In this document: positions 44,497 to 55,267 of the stretch, piece after piece
Numbering within the stretch: position 1 is the first letter of the stretch
Layout: each line of letters opens with the position of its first letter
NCBI GenBank assembly: GCA_030847615.1
Contig: JAUMIR010000015.1
Location: forward strand, 6,217,501-6,281,500
DNA length: 64,000 nucleotides
Direction of reading: 5' to 3'
From: Gambelia wislizenii
Taxonomy: Eukaryota > Chordata > Lepidosauria > Squamata > Crotaphytidae
Translations under genes and position numbers: made by a program
Notes under the pieces: generated by a model
What the model was told of the DNA's origin: nothing
What the model saw: only the letters and a program-made list of their open reading frames with translations
The model's database searches: none

Positions 44497-44655
44497 GGTC
44501 ACGTGAGCCAGTCACGTGATTTGCCACACTTTCCTACGTGAGCGGATCACGTGGTCTGTCATGGGTCTGGCTAGGTGATCGGTCACGTGACTTAATCATG
44601 TGACTAGTCACGTGATCAGTCATGTGTTCGGGTCACATGACCTAGACATGTGATC
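44497..44655. repeat. E-box minisatellite, 12-13 bp period
   Basis: CACGTG at 44500, 44513, 44548, 44584 and 44609. The variants TACGTG at 44535, CATGTG at 44597, 44621 and 44647, and CACATG at 44634 fill most of the same 12-13-bp register. The unit is roughly GTCACGTGATCAG. CACGTG is the core site of bHLH-zip factors (USF, MITF/TFE, MYC-MAX). Confidence 0.75.
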
Positions 44656-44934
44656 TGCCTGCAGTGGGCTGGCAGATACATGGCAGCAGAGCAAGGGGGG
44701 GCATTTACCTTGCTCAGTCATAATCCATGCCCAGACCAACCACAGCTACTATCACCAAATAGAAAGTTGTGGCCTTTCTGCCAATAATTTTCTCACCCTT
44801 ATCACCTGTATTAAATCTAACTTGTGCATGTAATCTTGTTTTGCGTCTTTACTGGGGCAGGCGGGGCTGGGGACGGGGGCAGCTATGTCACTTGGCCGCA
44901 AGTTACATGCTCTCTGCCTCAGAGGAGGGCCGTG

Positions 44935-45020
44935 GTCAACCTTCTCTTAATAATCATCTTGCCAAGAATACTCCATGATGGGATCACCATAAGTCAGAGT
45001 TAACTTAAAGGCACATAGCA
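44935..45020 (+). mobile_element. SINE-A 3' tail
   Basis: CTTGCCAAGAATACTCCATG, CCATAAGTCAGAGTTAACTT and AAAGGCACATAGCAACAA. Confidence 0.65.
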
Positions 45021-45099
45021 ACAATTAAAATGGTCTTTGCCAGCTGGTGGAAGCAGACCAGAAAGGGAGTCAAACAAATCTTCTGTGAGGAGTTCCTCA

Positions 45100-46040
45100 G
45101 TCAGCAAGAGGGCTCCTCTGTGTCCCCACCAAATGTGCCTGTGATGGTGGTGGAACTAAGAGCAAGTTGTGCCCTGAAGGATCCCAAAACTCAATCAGAC
45201 TCACGTAAGGTGACAACAGTTTTTCAGAGTGTCTGGACCTAAGTCATATCTGTTCTATAACAGATAACTGAACAGCAAGGCTGTGAGCACTTAGGAAAGA
45301 ATGCTGTGTTTGTGAAGAGCCAGCACGGGCTTCTCAAAAAACAAGTGTTGCCTGACCACTCTTATCTCTCTTGTTTTTATAAGGGGATCCAGGCTTTACA
45401 GGGTATATTGTGGCTGTATGTGCAGCTTGATGTCAGCAAAGCTTTTGACAAAGTGCTCCATGATAGTCTGGAAAAATACAGTATGATCCCCATATCTGCA
45501 TTCCTGGACTTACCGTGGAAATGTGAAATCACAGATAATAGCGAACCCTATTGAAATGAACAGCTTCCGGCCCACACATACTATAGAGATGCATTAGGGG
45601 ACCTAGAGATTCCTAGAGAGAACACCTCTCTAGGCATTTCCTAGGTCCTTCAGTCCAACTCTATGCTCAACATCTGGAGGAAGCATACGATAGAATTGTG
45701 CTGGAGGACCTAGAAAATGCCTAGAGGGAACTTTTTTTGGATGCAGGTAAGTGAAACTGTGGGTATTAGTCATGTGGATATGCTGGGCCACACTGTATAG
45801 TCTAGATGTTGCGGCTTTTAGGTGGATTTGTAGCTGACTTACAGACCAAAGCCAGGGTGTTCATCAACAGTTGCTCTTCATCCTGGAGAGAATTTACTAC
45901 TGTGGTGCCTTAGAGCCCTGTCTCTAAGTACTTGAACATGTTTATAAATAATATAAAATAAATGACTTGGGTGAAGAAACAGAGGTCATGCTTATCAAAT
46001 CTGCAAGTGACACAATTTTATAGCTGTGAGTGAAGAAACA
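45100..46040 (+). mobile_element. Old CR1 fragments around a Tigger MITE
   Basis: VKSQHGLLKKQVLPDHSYLS and LDVSKAFDKVLHDSL (RT motif A) are encoded at 45306-45470. Later RT sequence (GTCATGCTTATCAAATCTGC then AAGTGACACAATTTTATAG) lies at 45985-46030. Frames are badly broken. Confidence 0.65.
45479..45795. mobile_element. Tigger/mariner-like MITE
   Basis: TA at 45477 and 45796; inverted ends CAGTATGATCCCCATATCTG and complement CAGTGTGGCCCAGCATATCC. The hairpin remnant CCTAGAGAGAACACCTCTCT lies at about 45615. It is longer than its relatives because a CTAGAGAT/CTAGAAAAT segment is partly duplicated. Confidence 0.65.
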
Positions 46041-46049
46041 CCTTCCTAA

Positions 46050-46794
46050 TGTGGACATGGGTCATATTATCCTTTCAAATGCATTGGAATTCCAATAGGA
46101 TCAGAAGATAGCTGGGAGTCATTTTTAATCCATCTGGGTGAAGGGGCCACAATTTGTGGTGTCAAGGAACTTATGGGGCCTGCAAACCACACTGTCCAGC
46201 TCTGCCTTAAAGAAGTGGATTGAATCAGGTGGAAAATAATAATAATTGGGACATAGCTTAGATACAATGGATTTATGGGATGCTTCTGAGAAGAGAACAT
46301 CTCCTTAAGATGTCTTCCCCATCATTAATGGAGAATGCAAGAACATCATGAGATGCAAAGTTATCTCCTATGCATGTTAAGAATAGCCCTCTGCCCAAAT
46401 GTTGACTCAAAGCATATGTTGAAATGTACCATCAGGTCCCTCCTGCTCTTTAATTGATATTGTTCATGGATTTAATAAGTCCTGTTGGTGACAGACAGAT
46501 AGTGTGCATACCTTTGGATAATTGGGCATTCCAGTGAATGCTCAAGAGAGGACATTGTTAATCTCCAGAGACCCAGATCCCTATGTTCATTTTCAAACAC
46601 ATAATTCTTATGGCTGCTCAGAAAATGCCATTTATATACAGCAGTTCAGGTGTTCCACCTCCAAGCACTAAAGATGGGATGTATTACTCCCCCATAGCAT
46701 CAGCAGCTGGTGGCTTTCATGTCAATAAGAAAGTGAACCACTGAAAGTGAGGTTTCAGTCTGAACTTTCAGAGGATAAGAGCTATCCTGTGGAT

Positions 46795-46795
<1 letters not shown>
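46050..46795. other. No gene; possible CR1 remnant
   Basis: Some words fit CR1-like sequence but I cannot align it. The dispersed CAGTCTGAACTTTCAGAGG motif is at 46757. Confidence 0.35.
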
Positions 46796-46796
<1 letters not shown>

Positions 46797-46825
<29 letters not shown>

Positions 46826-47045
46826 GTGACTTCAAGTCATTTCTGACTTATAGTGACCCTAAGGAGACCCTATCACAGGGTTTTATTGGCAAGATTTGTT
46901 CAGAAGATTTTTGCCTTTGCCTTCCTGTAAGGCTGAGAAAGTGTGACTTGCCCAAGGTCACCTAGTGGGTTTCCATGCCCAAGTGGGGATTCTAATCCTG
47001 GTCTCCCAGTGTCCTAGTCCAACATTCAAGCCACTACACCACACT
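46797..47045 (-). mobile_element. SINE-A, complete, with (TTG)n tail
   Basis: (TTG)n at 46797-46826 is the complement of an (AAC)n tail. It is followed by GTGACTTCAAGTCATTTCTG, GGCAAGATTTGTTCAGAAG and the head complement CCACTACACCACACTGGATC. Confidence 0.85.
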
Positions 47046-47094
47046 GGATCTTATGTAGAGAGGATGACAACACAATTCTATAATTGCAAAAAGT

Positions 47095-47575
47095 GACACT
47101 ACTTGGAACGCACTATATTGTCTTGACAAGATTTCACCGAGAGGAGGTTGCAGGCTTGTTCTCTGCTGCCTGAGAGGGTAGAACTAGGTCTAATGGTTTT
47201 AAGTTACAGGAGGGGAGATTTTGATTGGACATTAGAAAGAACTTCTTGAGAGTAAGAGCGGTTTGGCAGTGGAACCAATTGCCTAGAGCGGTGGAGAGGT
47301 CTACTTCTCTGGATGTCTTCAGAAACAGGATGGACAGCTACCTGCTGGGGATGCTCTAGCTCAGTGATTCTCAAATGTTGGTGTTTTGGACATTATCTTC
47401 AAGAAGCCCGAGCCACCTTGGCCAACAGCAAGGAATTCTGGGAGATGAAGTTTGGGAACCACTGCTTTAGCCCCGTGATTTCTAAACTAGAGTCTAACTG
47501 GAGATCCTGCACTGAGCTGGAGGTTGGACTTGATGGCCCATAGGGCCACTTCCAACTCAATGATTCTATGATACC
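47095..47575 (+). mobile_element. Older CR1 3' fragment carrying a hAT MITE
   Basis: GGCTTGTTCTCTGCTGCCTG, GGACATTAGAAAGAACTTCT, GGTTTGGCAGTGGAACCAAT and the tail TCCAACTCAATGATTCTATG. Split by the element at 47362. Confidence 0.75.
47362..47464. mobile_element. hAT-type MITE, ~100 bp
   Basis: Inverted ends CAGTGATTCTCAAATGTTGG and complement CAGTGGTTCCCAAACTTCAT. Flanks CTCTAGCT (47354) and CTTTAGCC (47465) match at 6/8 positions, as an old 8-bp duplication would. Confidence 0.7.
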
Positions 47576-47814
47576 TGGCTCCTCGGAGAGAATCTTATTC
47601 AATGACAGTTCAAAACTCCAGTTGGTAACATCTGGTACACTGTGAAATTGATAATACAAAACCCCAAATTGGTGCTATGCAAAACCCTTGTGTCCATGGA
47701 AAAAGTCCGTGTGTTTATTGGTCTCACAAATGGGAATTATAGCCACTTAATATATGAGGTCTTTAACCTATGTATACCAGTGGGGCTGAGGAAAGACACA
47801 GAACAAGGGACCAA

Positions 47815-48390
47815 AAATAACCTGAAGAAACTTTATTTTATTTTATTTTTATAGTTCCAACTATTTTTTTAAAAAAACCCAAATATACATTACTAAACAC
47901 AAATCAAAATAAATCCACCAAATAACAAATACAATCCAATAACAAATAAAAATAACACAGTACAGTAATACCTAACTATATAACCCCCCCAAAGATTTCT
48001 CAAATTATAAATATAAAAAACATCAAAAACACTTCAACAACAAAAAAGAAAAACATAAAATAACACACACATTATTCTGACTTCATGGACTCCTCTTTTT
48101 TACTATTTAAGCTATGAAAATCATCCTTCTTCATCGTTATATTCTCATAAACTTATATACCAACTATCTGTTGACTATATTTCTCTATACAATACACTCC
48201 TTGAGAATATTTACCTCATTCAGTCAAGCTAATTATAGTTTTATCTCCCCATTCCTTCTGTAAATAATTTTAGTAATGGGCCCCATTCCGTGTTAAATTT
48301 TTGACAAGATTTTCCTTTTATCTTATAGGTTAGTTTATCTACTTCCATAAAATCGTAAAGTTTCAACAACCATCCCCTTGCTTTATTAAA
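47815..48390 (-). mobile_element. L1 LINE 3' end
   Basis: The minus strand ends with VDKLTYKIKGKSCQKFNTEW, aligned by eye with IDKLTLSMKGKSATEIITKW of the L1 at 10360, followed by an AT-rich 3' UTR to 47815. Confidence 0.6.
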
Positions 48391-48640
48391 CTATTTGAAC
48401 TGCATTCACACACAGAGACATCCCTCCAGCACACACACACAAGACTATCGAAGTAAGGCAGGAAATAGAAGTGGATTAGATTGAGGCTTTGGAGCTATGC
48501 TGGTCCTAGTCCTGAAGAGGAGGGCTCCTTTGTCTCGGCAAGATGTCAGCCAGGGGCTGAAGGAGTGTTAATGGATTTGAGAAGAGAGGGGGAAGAAGAG
48601 TTTAGTAGACTCCTTCCTGGCTAGTACGTGCTCCCCTGGC

Positions 48641-49240
48641 CAATGTTGTTTCCAGACATCAACTGGGAGAACTATATTAACTCAAACTAAACTAAACTAT
48701 AATTCAAGTACAGGACTACAAATCAAGTGTTAATCGTTAACTATAAACAATATCCAAGTGTATACATATGTATAGATAGATACACAATTACATATGGTAA
48801 TGTTTTACTTATGGAAAATTACACTTTAGCACCCTTTGTACAATACATAAAAAGTTTATGCACAGTAATCATAACATAGACAAGCAACAGTAATAGTTTT
48901 ACACAAGTGTGTACTTAAGTGAATTTCCTCTAAAGTAGGAAACCAGTTTATATAATTATAACATATGTTATGATTACTGTGCATAAACTTTTTATGTATT
49001 GTACAAAGGGTGCTAAAGTGTAATTTTCCATAAGTAAAACATTACCATATGTAATTGTGTATCTATCTATACATATGTATACACTTGGATATTGTTTATA
49101 GTTAACGATTAGCACTTGATTTGTAGTCCTGTACTTGAATTATAGTTTAGTTTAGTTTGAGTTAATATAGTTCTCCCAGTTGATGTCAGGTTAGCCGTGA
49201 GGACCCTATAGGAGTGGTTTTTCTATCAATGTTGTTTCCA
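48641..49240. repeat. Near-perfect 224-bp inverted repeat flanked by a 14-bp direct duplication
   Basis: The left arm 48655-48878 and right arm 48964-49187 are reverse complements with one difference seen (48730/49112, T versus C). The 85-bp spacer is 48879-48963. CAATGTTGTTTCCA occurs at 48641-48654, directly before the left arm, and at 49227-49240. A 39-bp unmatched segment (49188-49226) lies between the right arm and the second copy. Arms are AT-rich and non-coding, with outer ends GACATCAACTGGGAG and CTCCCAGTTGATGTC. Confidence 0.92.
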
Positions 49241-49815
49241 CCCATCAGCCCTTGAAAAGTCCAGGTTAGCCAAATTGAAATCAAACTATTGCTGATTATA
49301 AGTGAACCAAAATGGGGGATGATGGGATCTGTTTTAGGGGATAATAAGTCTCATTACATTGGTACAATGCAGGGTTCTTTTTTTAAAAAAATTCTAGCAC
49401 ATGCTGGAGCTTTCCAAACATCAGTCGATTAAATCAAAAGGGGATTACTGGTGTCATCTTACCATCTAGGACTTGCGGTTGGGGGAAGAAACAGACGAGC
49501 ACAGCTTCCCTAAGGCTACCTTGCTAGTGAAGGTAAACTATCCACGTAGGAGTGCTGTTGCTACTGTACACTGCATTCCAGGTTGCTTAAAGCATGTTCC
49601 TGCAAGCCACAGACCAGGAAGATCTCAGACAACTGCTTGAGTCACCTCCAGTGGAATGTCAGTCCCTGTTTCCTTCCTAGAGGCAAGATCATGTGATTTC
49701 TCGCTCTGTAAGATTTCCTTCCAAGACACCCATGCCATTCTCCACCTTGCCTGAAAAACAGGCAGTCCTGTTGATAAAGTTCATCCTAATTCAATTTTGT
49801 GTAATCTATCTATCT
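49241..49815. other. Nothing recognised
   Basis: No ORF of note, no repeat that I can name. Confidence 0.4.
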
Positions 49816-49821
49816 GTCTAC

Positions 49822-50228
49822 GAAAGGCTTGGGTTTGTACAATAGGCCTGAGTATGTTTCCTCTCCCAATGTGCTGATCAGGAAACACACCCAACCAATC
49901 ACCACCCATATCCACATTCCCTCTCCAACTCACAATCCACTCCTGCCACTCAATCTGCCACTCAATCAAAACCCACAGCCTCACAAGGGCCCCTCCCTGC
50001 TCTCACTCCCTCAGCCACTCCCCAGTCCTGGGCTGTGACTGGACCCAGGCCGTCAACTGGTGATGGTGGATGCCGCTGCGATGAGACACAAGCAGTCAAC
50101 TGGTGGCGGTGGTGGTGGTGGTGGCGGCGGCAGGATAACAGAGCGAGTCATCGTCAATGATCCAAGGATAATGGCGTATGGTACGCCGAGTCCAGCTACT
50201 ATTCATTTATTTGACTTGCACCTTTCTC
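49822..50228. repeat. E-family dispersed repeat with (GGT)n core, copy 1
   Basis: GTACAATAGGCCTGAGTATG, CAGGAAACACACCCAACCAA and TCACCACCC, then a GC-rich part with CAGTCAACTGGTGGCGGTGG repeats (50090-50135), ending ATGGTACGCCGAGTCCAGCT. The same order of segments recurs at 55866. Confidence 0.6.
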
Positions 50229-50434
50229 TCGGATTTGGGATTCAAGGCGTGGTGACTGGTATTCTTTGAAGCAGAAGAGCAAAGGATGTCCTCTGGGCTT
50301 TAGTCTGAACTGTAAGGGAGCTATCTAAAGTGCTGAGTAAAAGTGCTCTTGTAAAAATAGTTTAAAAACAAACAAACAAACCAGAATATCATAACTGTGT
50401 AGTGTAGATGCTCACTCAGTTTGAAGTTCTCAAA

Positions 50435-51108
50435 CACAGTTGAAGCGAAAGGGATCTCGGAGTCTTAGTGGACCAGAAACTGAACATGAGTCAGTAGTGT
50501 GATGCGGCAGCTAAAAAAGCCAATGTGATTCAAGGCTGCATTAATAGAGTCTAGATCAAGGGAAGTAATAGTGCCACTCTATTCTGCTTTGGTCAGACCT
50601 CACCTGAAAAACTGTGTCCAGTTCTGGGCACCACAATTCAGGAAGGATATTGAGAAGCTGGAAGGTGTCCAGAGGAGGGTGACCAAAATGGTTAAAGGTC
50701 TGGAAGCCATGCCCTATGATGAGCGGCTTAGGGAGCTGGGCATGTTTAGTCTGGAAAAGTGAAGGTGAAGAGGGGACATGATAGCCATGTTTAAATATTT
50801 GAAGGGATGTCATACTGAGGATGGATCAAGCTTGTTTTCTGCTGCTCCAGAGACTAGGACATGGAGCAATGCATTCAAACTACAGGAAAAGAGATTCTAC
50901 CTAAACATTAAAAAGAACTTCCTGACAGTAAGAGCTGTTCGGCAGTGGAATGCACTGCCTGGGAGTGTGGTGGAGTCTCCTTCTTTGGAGATTTTTCAAC
51001 AGAGGCTGGATGGCCATCTGTCGAGAATGATTTGATTGTGTATTCCTGTAGGGCAGGGGGTTGGACTGGATGGCCCGTGAGGTCTCTTCCAACTCTATGA
51101 TTCTATGA
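50435..51108 (+). mobile_element. CR1 LINE 3' fragment (longest 3' coding tail)
   Basis: Starts in the RT (AAACTGAACATGAGTCAGTA). It encodes [40 protein letters not shown] and [12 protein letters not shown] then a TGA. It then continues in the 85-codon block to [15 protein letters not shown] and the ATTCTATGA tail. Confidence 0.92.
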
Positions 51109-51417
51109 TAAGCTTCTGATTTGATTAATCTTGGACTGTGCCTGACAACATATTTTTCAGTTCCTGGAAACAAGGAAACTTTCAAGAAGAGCGACTTTTC
51201 TACTCTGGGTTGTGACAGTTGGCACGTGCTTTGATCATGCTGTTGACTAATTTTGGAAGGACAATGATTGTACCCACGGCTGCAATTTCTGACCTGTACG
51301 TGTTTCACATGTGATCACTCACCAGTCCGATGGAACCCTGTTTTACATTTGCATTGATTAAAGAACCAGCTGGGAAATGTACCATTTAATAAAATTAATA
51401 ATAAATATTAACATTTA

Positions 51418-51630
51418 ATTGTCGTTGTGTGCCTTCAGGTTATTTCTGACTCATGGTGAACAGGTTTTTCCTGGCAAGATTTGTTCAGAGGGGGTTTGCC
51501 CTTGCTCTGCTCTGAGGCTGAGAGAGAGGGGCTTGCCCACGAGGGTTTCCAGGGCTGAACAGGGATTTAAACCATGGTGTCCCTGAGTCCTAGTCCAACA
51601 CTCAACCACGAATACCATGCTGGCTCTCAA
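51418..51630 (-). mobile_element. SINE-A, complete
   Basis: TTGTCGTTGTGTGCCTTCAG, GGCAAGATTTGTTCAGAGG and the head complement AATACCATGCTGGCTCTC. Confidence 0.85.
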
Positions 51631-51639
51631 AATACATAA

Positions 51640-52480
51640 GATTTATTGATGGTAAATGGATGCAACAGGTGATCTATAGCAGAGAAAGTATTCCAGTTCT
51701 TAGCTGATGGAGTCCAGCATCCCCTCTCAACAAGTGGTAGAATTTGGCCCCTAAGCAACTTGTAATTCTACCAGACAGTCTCATGACCAATATTTTCATT
51801 TGCCATGGCTGGCTAAACAGGGCCCCTGGGCTGATGTTAACCCCATCCTCTACAGTGAGACCAAAGGTGAAGGAGGCACTAATATGGCTTCATTTGGGCT
51901 AAGTGAGCAAAATGTTTGCATTTGTTTAGAATTGTGTGCCTTGGTTTCAGGGATTTTTTTCTCCACAAAGAATAGCTTACATGGCTATAGTTACATCCAG
52001 CATGTCATTTCCTCCTTGGCATGTAAGGCCTTCTGATAGGAAGGAGTCTGGAAAAAGTCTGTGGAAGGCCAGTTTTGAAGCCTAACCTGGGAAGAGAATC
52101 AGATTTTGGTCTATCAGGGTGTGGAAGGGAAATGCATTTCTTTCAATAAAGTTGAGTCCTTGATTCACCAGCATGGCCTTCTAATCTGTTCTGGAGTTTC
52201 TGAAGAAAGTATTTCTCTCTATAGGTTCCCTGCCCCGGAAAGGGCAGGACTCCAGCTGATAAGTGAATGTGTCCAGGGAAGGAATAAAGATGGATTCCCA
52301 AGGGTTATATACTGTACAAATAAACAAAGGAAATCAAAATGTGCAGGGGTAACCATCTCGATAGTGATGGAGAAGACCATAACAGGACCCCTGGTCTGTT
52401 CTCAGCCGTCAATGACCAAGCTAAAGAGAACTATTCAGCAAAGCCTACTAGCTACAAATTAATCTCTTCTATGTCACAGG
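51640..52480. other. No gene recognised
   Basis: ORFs of 78 and 118 codons (51800, 52106, +) have no known motifs. No splice or promoter context supports them. Confidence 0.4.
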
Positions 52481-52483
52481 TGA

Positions 52484-52712
52484 GCCAGTGTGGTGTAGTG
52501 GTTTGAGTGCTGGACTGGGAAACTGAGAGATTAGGGTTCAGTTCCCTGCTTGGTCATGGAAACCCACTAGGTGATCTTGTGCAAGTCCCACTCTCATTCT
52601 CAGGGGAAGGAAAAGGCAACCCACCTCTGAACAAATTCTGCCAAGAAAACCCTGTGATAGATTTTCCTTAGGGTTGCCATAAGTCAGAAATGACTTGGAG
52701 GCATACAAAACA
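52484..52712 (+). mobile_element. SINE-A, complete
   Basis: GCCAGTGTGGTGTAGTGGTT, AAATTCTGCCAAGAAAACCC and tail CCATAAGTCAGAAATGACTT. Confidence 0.88.
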
Positions 52713-52719
52713 ACAGCAA

Positions 52720-53040
52720 TGCCACAGGATAACTATTAACCTTTGGCCATGATGACAACAAGGACTCTAAAATCCATCTGGCTGGTGGCAGAGGCCAAGC
52801 TCACTTCAGATGGATGGGTAGAAAAAGGATGGCCTGAGTGAGAGGAGACCAAAAATGGCACTCTGATGATGGGCTGAAGCAACAGGGGATCATCAGAGAA
52901 GAATGTTCTCCCTTATGACATCGGTGGAGAATTTGGAGTGGTGCAGATGTGAAATCTCATGGGCTTAATTAGGCAATTAACACCAAAGCAATTAACAGCT
53001 GCACTGGATCAGTTGCACACTTCTCTACCGGAAATGAGGT
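52720..53040. other. Upstream region of the small EDC gene
   Basis: Unique-looking. AT-rich homeobox-like words (TTAATTAGGCAATTAAC, AAAGCAATTAACAG) lie 50-90 bp upstream of the TATA box and could be regulatory; that is inference. Confidence 0.35.
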
Positions 53041-53052
53041 TTTAGGAAATGA

Positions 53053-53136
53053 TATAAAAAAGCAGCTGGGAGCTCCTGGTTCCTCAATCTGTCTAGTGGA
53101 TTTGTCTCTTCGCTTGACTCTGTCTTGTGAATTTGG
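53053..53136 (+). promoter_or_regulatory. TATA box and non-coding exon 1 of the small EDC gene
   Basis: TATAAAAAAGCAGCTGGGAG starts at 53053. A TSS near 53083 gives an exon of ~54 nt ending TGAATTTGG, followed by donor GTAAGT at 53137-53142. This matches the usual plan of small EDC genes (TATA, short non-coding exon 1, one coding exon 2). Confidence 0.7.
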
Positions 53137-53334
53137 GTAAGTCTCTTTTGGCATTCTATCTTTTTGGGTTTACAACAGAGATTGAGTGCCATCTCCTCAG
53201 GCTGGCATCCTGAGGGAATCTTGTGTTACAACTCTTGGCATTTTGCTTTTCAAAGCAGCCCCAGGTGTGCCAGTGAAGGTGAAGTACCCTGTTTATCTAG
53301 GGTGATCTGTGTTGTTTGGAGGTGGGATTTAACA

Positions 53335-53600
53335 TTTATTTACTTATTTGATATCCCGCCTTTCTTCCAATATGGGTCCAAAGGCAATTCATGATATAAA
53401 TTTAAAAAGTACCAAAAAAAAATTGGCTGGAATTCACAATTGCAGTTATGAATGCATACACACCCATAACTGATTTGTATTCTCCGTTCTTATGTATTCA
53501 ATAGCATAGGGAATACGTAGGGATTGTAGAAGTCCCCCAATCCTGATTTACTGGTCAACAGCCACTGCAAGTAACAGGGGTCTGCTCCCCTCTTGCAAAT
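53335..53600. repeat. L2-type tail and D-family repeat in the EDC gene intron
   Basis: 53335-53410 is an L2-type 3' end complement (TTGATATCCCGCCTTTCTTC). 53440-53600 has D-family words (ATAGGGAATACGTAGGGATT, CCCAATCCTGATTTACTGG). Confidence 0.45.
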
Positions 53601-54675
53601 GATCTCCTGTGTGAGGAGGAACTGTGATAGGGATCCTGCTTCTGATTGTCACATCAGATCCCTGGTGGAAGTGGAAACGTCCGTCTGCTGTGTCCCGACT
53701 GACAAGAGAACAGGCCTTTGTGGCTCGCAGTGGCTGCTGCCCAGTAAGTCAAGATGGGGGGACTGGGCTGGCAGATGTTAACTTAGATACGCAACTGAGG
53801 TACTTATGTAACTACGTCACTAAGGAGCTGATGTAGACTCTTGGCAGGTTAAAAATTAAACAAAGGTATTAAAAACATCAATTAAATTTTTTAAAGGCCA
53901 TTATGATAGAATAATGATAAAAATATAAGGCAATTCACTCCAGTTGAAAGACCCTCTGCAACTGGCAGTTAGTGTTTAAAGGTCTCCGTAAACAGAAAGG
54001 TCTGCTGACAGAAAGAGATGAGCTGGGAGCAGCCACCAAGAAGGTTCTATACTGCTTCTGGTTCCTTCCTCCCAGCAAAACAAGGAGGCTGTCTTTGGAA
54101 ACCATGTTGGCTATGTTGACCGGGGGAGGTTCTGGGAGCTGTAGTCCAGAACAGGGGAGCTTCCCCGGGCTCTGCTAATTGCCAGTTGCCTGAATGGTAT
54201 CCCATCAACTTTGCCTCCTTTAAATCATTCTGTGTTTGGGCATTAGGTGTATGATTTATGAAGGACCTTCAGGAGATCATGCTGGGAAGCTGCACCATCA
54301 GAAATACTTTATTTCAAAGGAGAGGAAGGCTGGCCCTCTGATTTATTGCTGGACTGCAACTCCCATCAGATCCAGGCAGGATAGCCAATGGGGCAGGATG
54401 GTGGAACTGGCAGTCCAACAATATCTGGAAGGCCACAGTTGTTTGCCTCTGTTTTCCTTTTCCATCTCCCTTTCTCTGCTTGAAAAAGAAAACCATTTAC
54501 AGTTTGTGTAGTCACATCATTTTCATTTTATATGATGTTCAGAAGGGAATTAAAATTAAAGAAGGGAAAGTGGGAGAGATGAAGGGGAAAGGTGGGTGAA
54601 CATTGGTTAAAAAATACAGAAGTGTTGAAACAAACTATTCACTGTAAGCAGAACTTGCAAATGTTAGTTTTGGTA

Positions 54676-54932
54676 GTTCAAATCCAACTGCTGCCCCAAC
54701 TGGAGTAGACCCATTTAAACAATGGGATTTGCATAATTGTTGACTGTTGTTGTGTGCCTTTAAGTTGTTGCTGACCTATGGTGACTTAAAGAGAACCTAT
54801 CATGGGTTGTTTTTAAGCAAAATTTGTTCAGAATCCAATTTTTGTCTTTGTCTTCCTCTGAATTGCTGACCTACCATTCAGCAATTGACTTAGTGGGTCT
54901 ACTCTACCTGGGACTAGGTATTAGATTACAGC
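54676..54932. mobile_element. Palindromic MITE split by a SINE-A fragment
   Basis: The MITE halves are CCCAACTGGAGTAGACCCAT (about 54695) and GTGGGTCTACTCTACCTGGG (about 54893). Between them 54738-54862 is a minus-strand SINE-A 3' part (GTTGTTGTGTGCCTTTAAGT, AATTTGTTCAGAATCC). Confidence 0.6.
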
Positions 54933-54935
54933 TCC

Positions 54936-55075
54936 CAGAATAAATAGCTATTGCTTAAAACAATTTGTAAGCCGCTCTGATAGCCTTGTGGCTGAAGAGC
55001 GGGGTATAAATAAATAAATAAATAAATAAATATAATAATAAATAAATAAATAATAATAAATAAATAAGAATCCCC
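54936..55075 (+). mobile_element. SINE-B 3' end with (AAAT)n tail
   Basis: ATTGCTTAAAACAATTTGTA, AGCCGCTCTGATAGCCTTGT and GAAGAGCGGGGTATAAATAA, then A/T-rich repeats to 55075. Confidence 0.65.
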
Positions 55076-55267
55076 AAGCCAGTATGTGTATGGGTATTAA
55101 AAAAAAAAAGAAACTTCCCAAACATTGATCATAATGTAAAGGGTTTGCAGGAAGGAAATGGCTCATCCAAATGGAGTTTCCCCTCAACAGAGCACAGTTC
55201 TACTTATATCTAAATGTCCTTCTTGTTCCTTTTGTCACAACAGGTTTCTTCCATCACTTCCGGAACC

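Noticed and set aside
49829..50038. Pro-rich 69-codon ORF resembling a small EDC protein
   Set aside because: Falls in the E-family dispersed repeat; no promoter/exon arrangement and no Cys.
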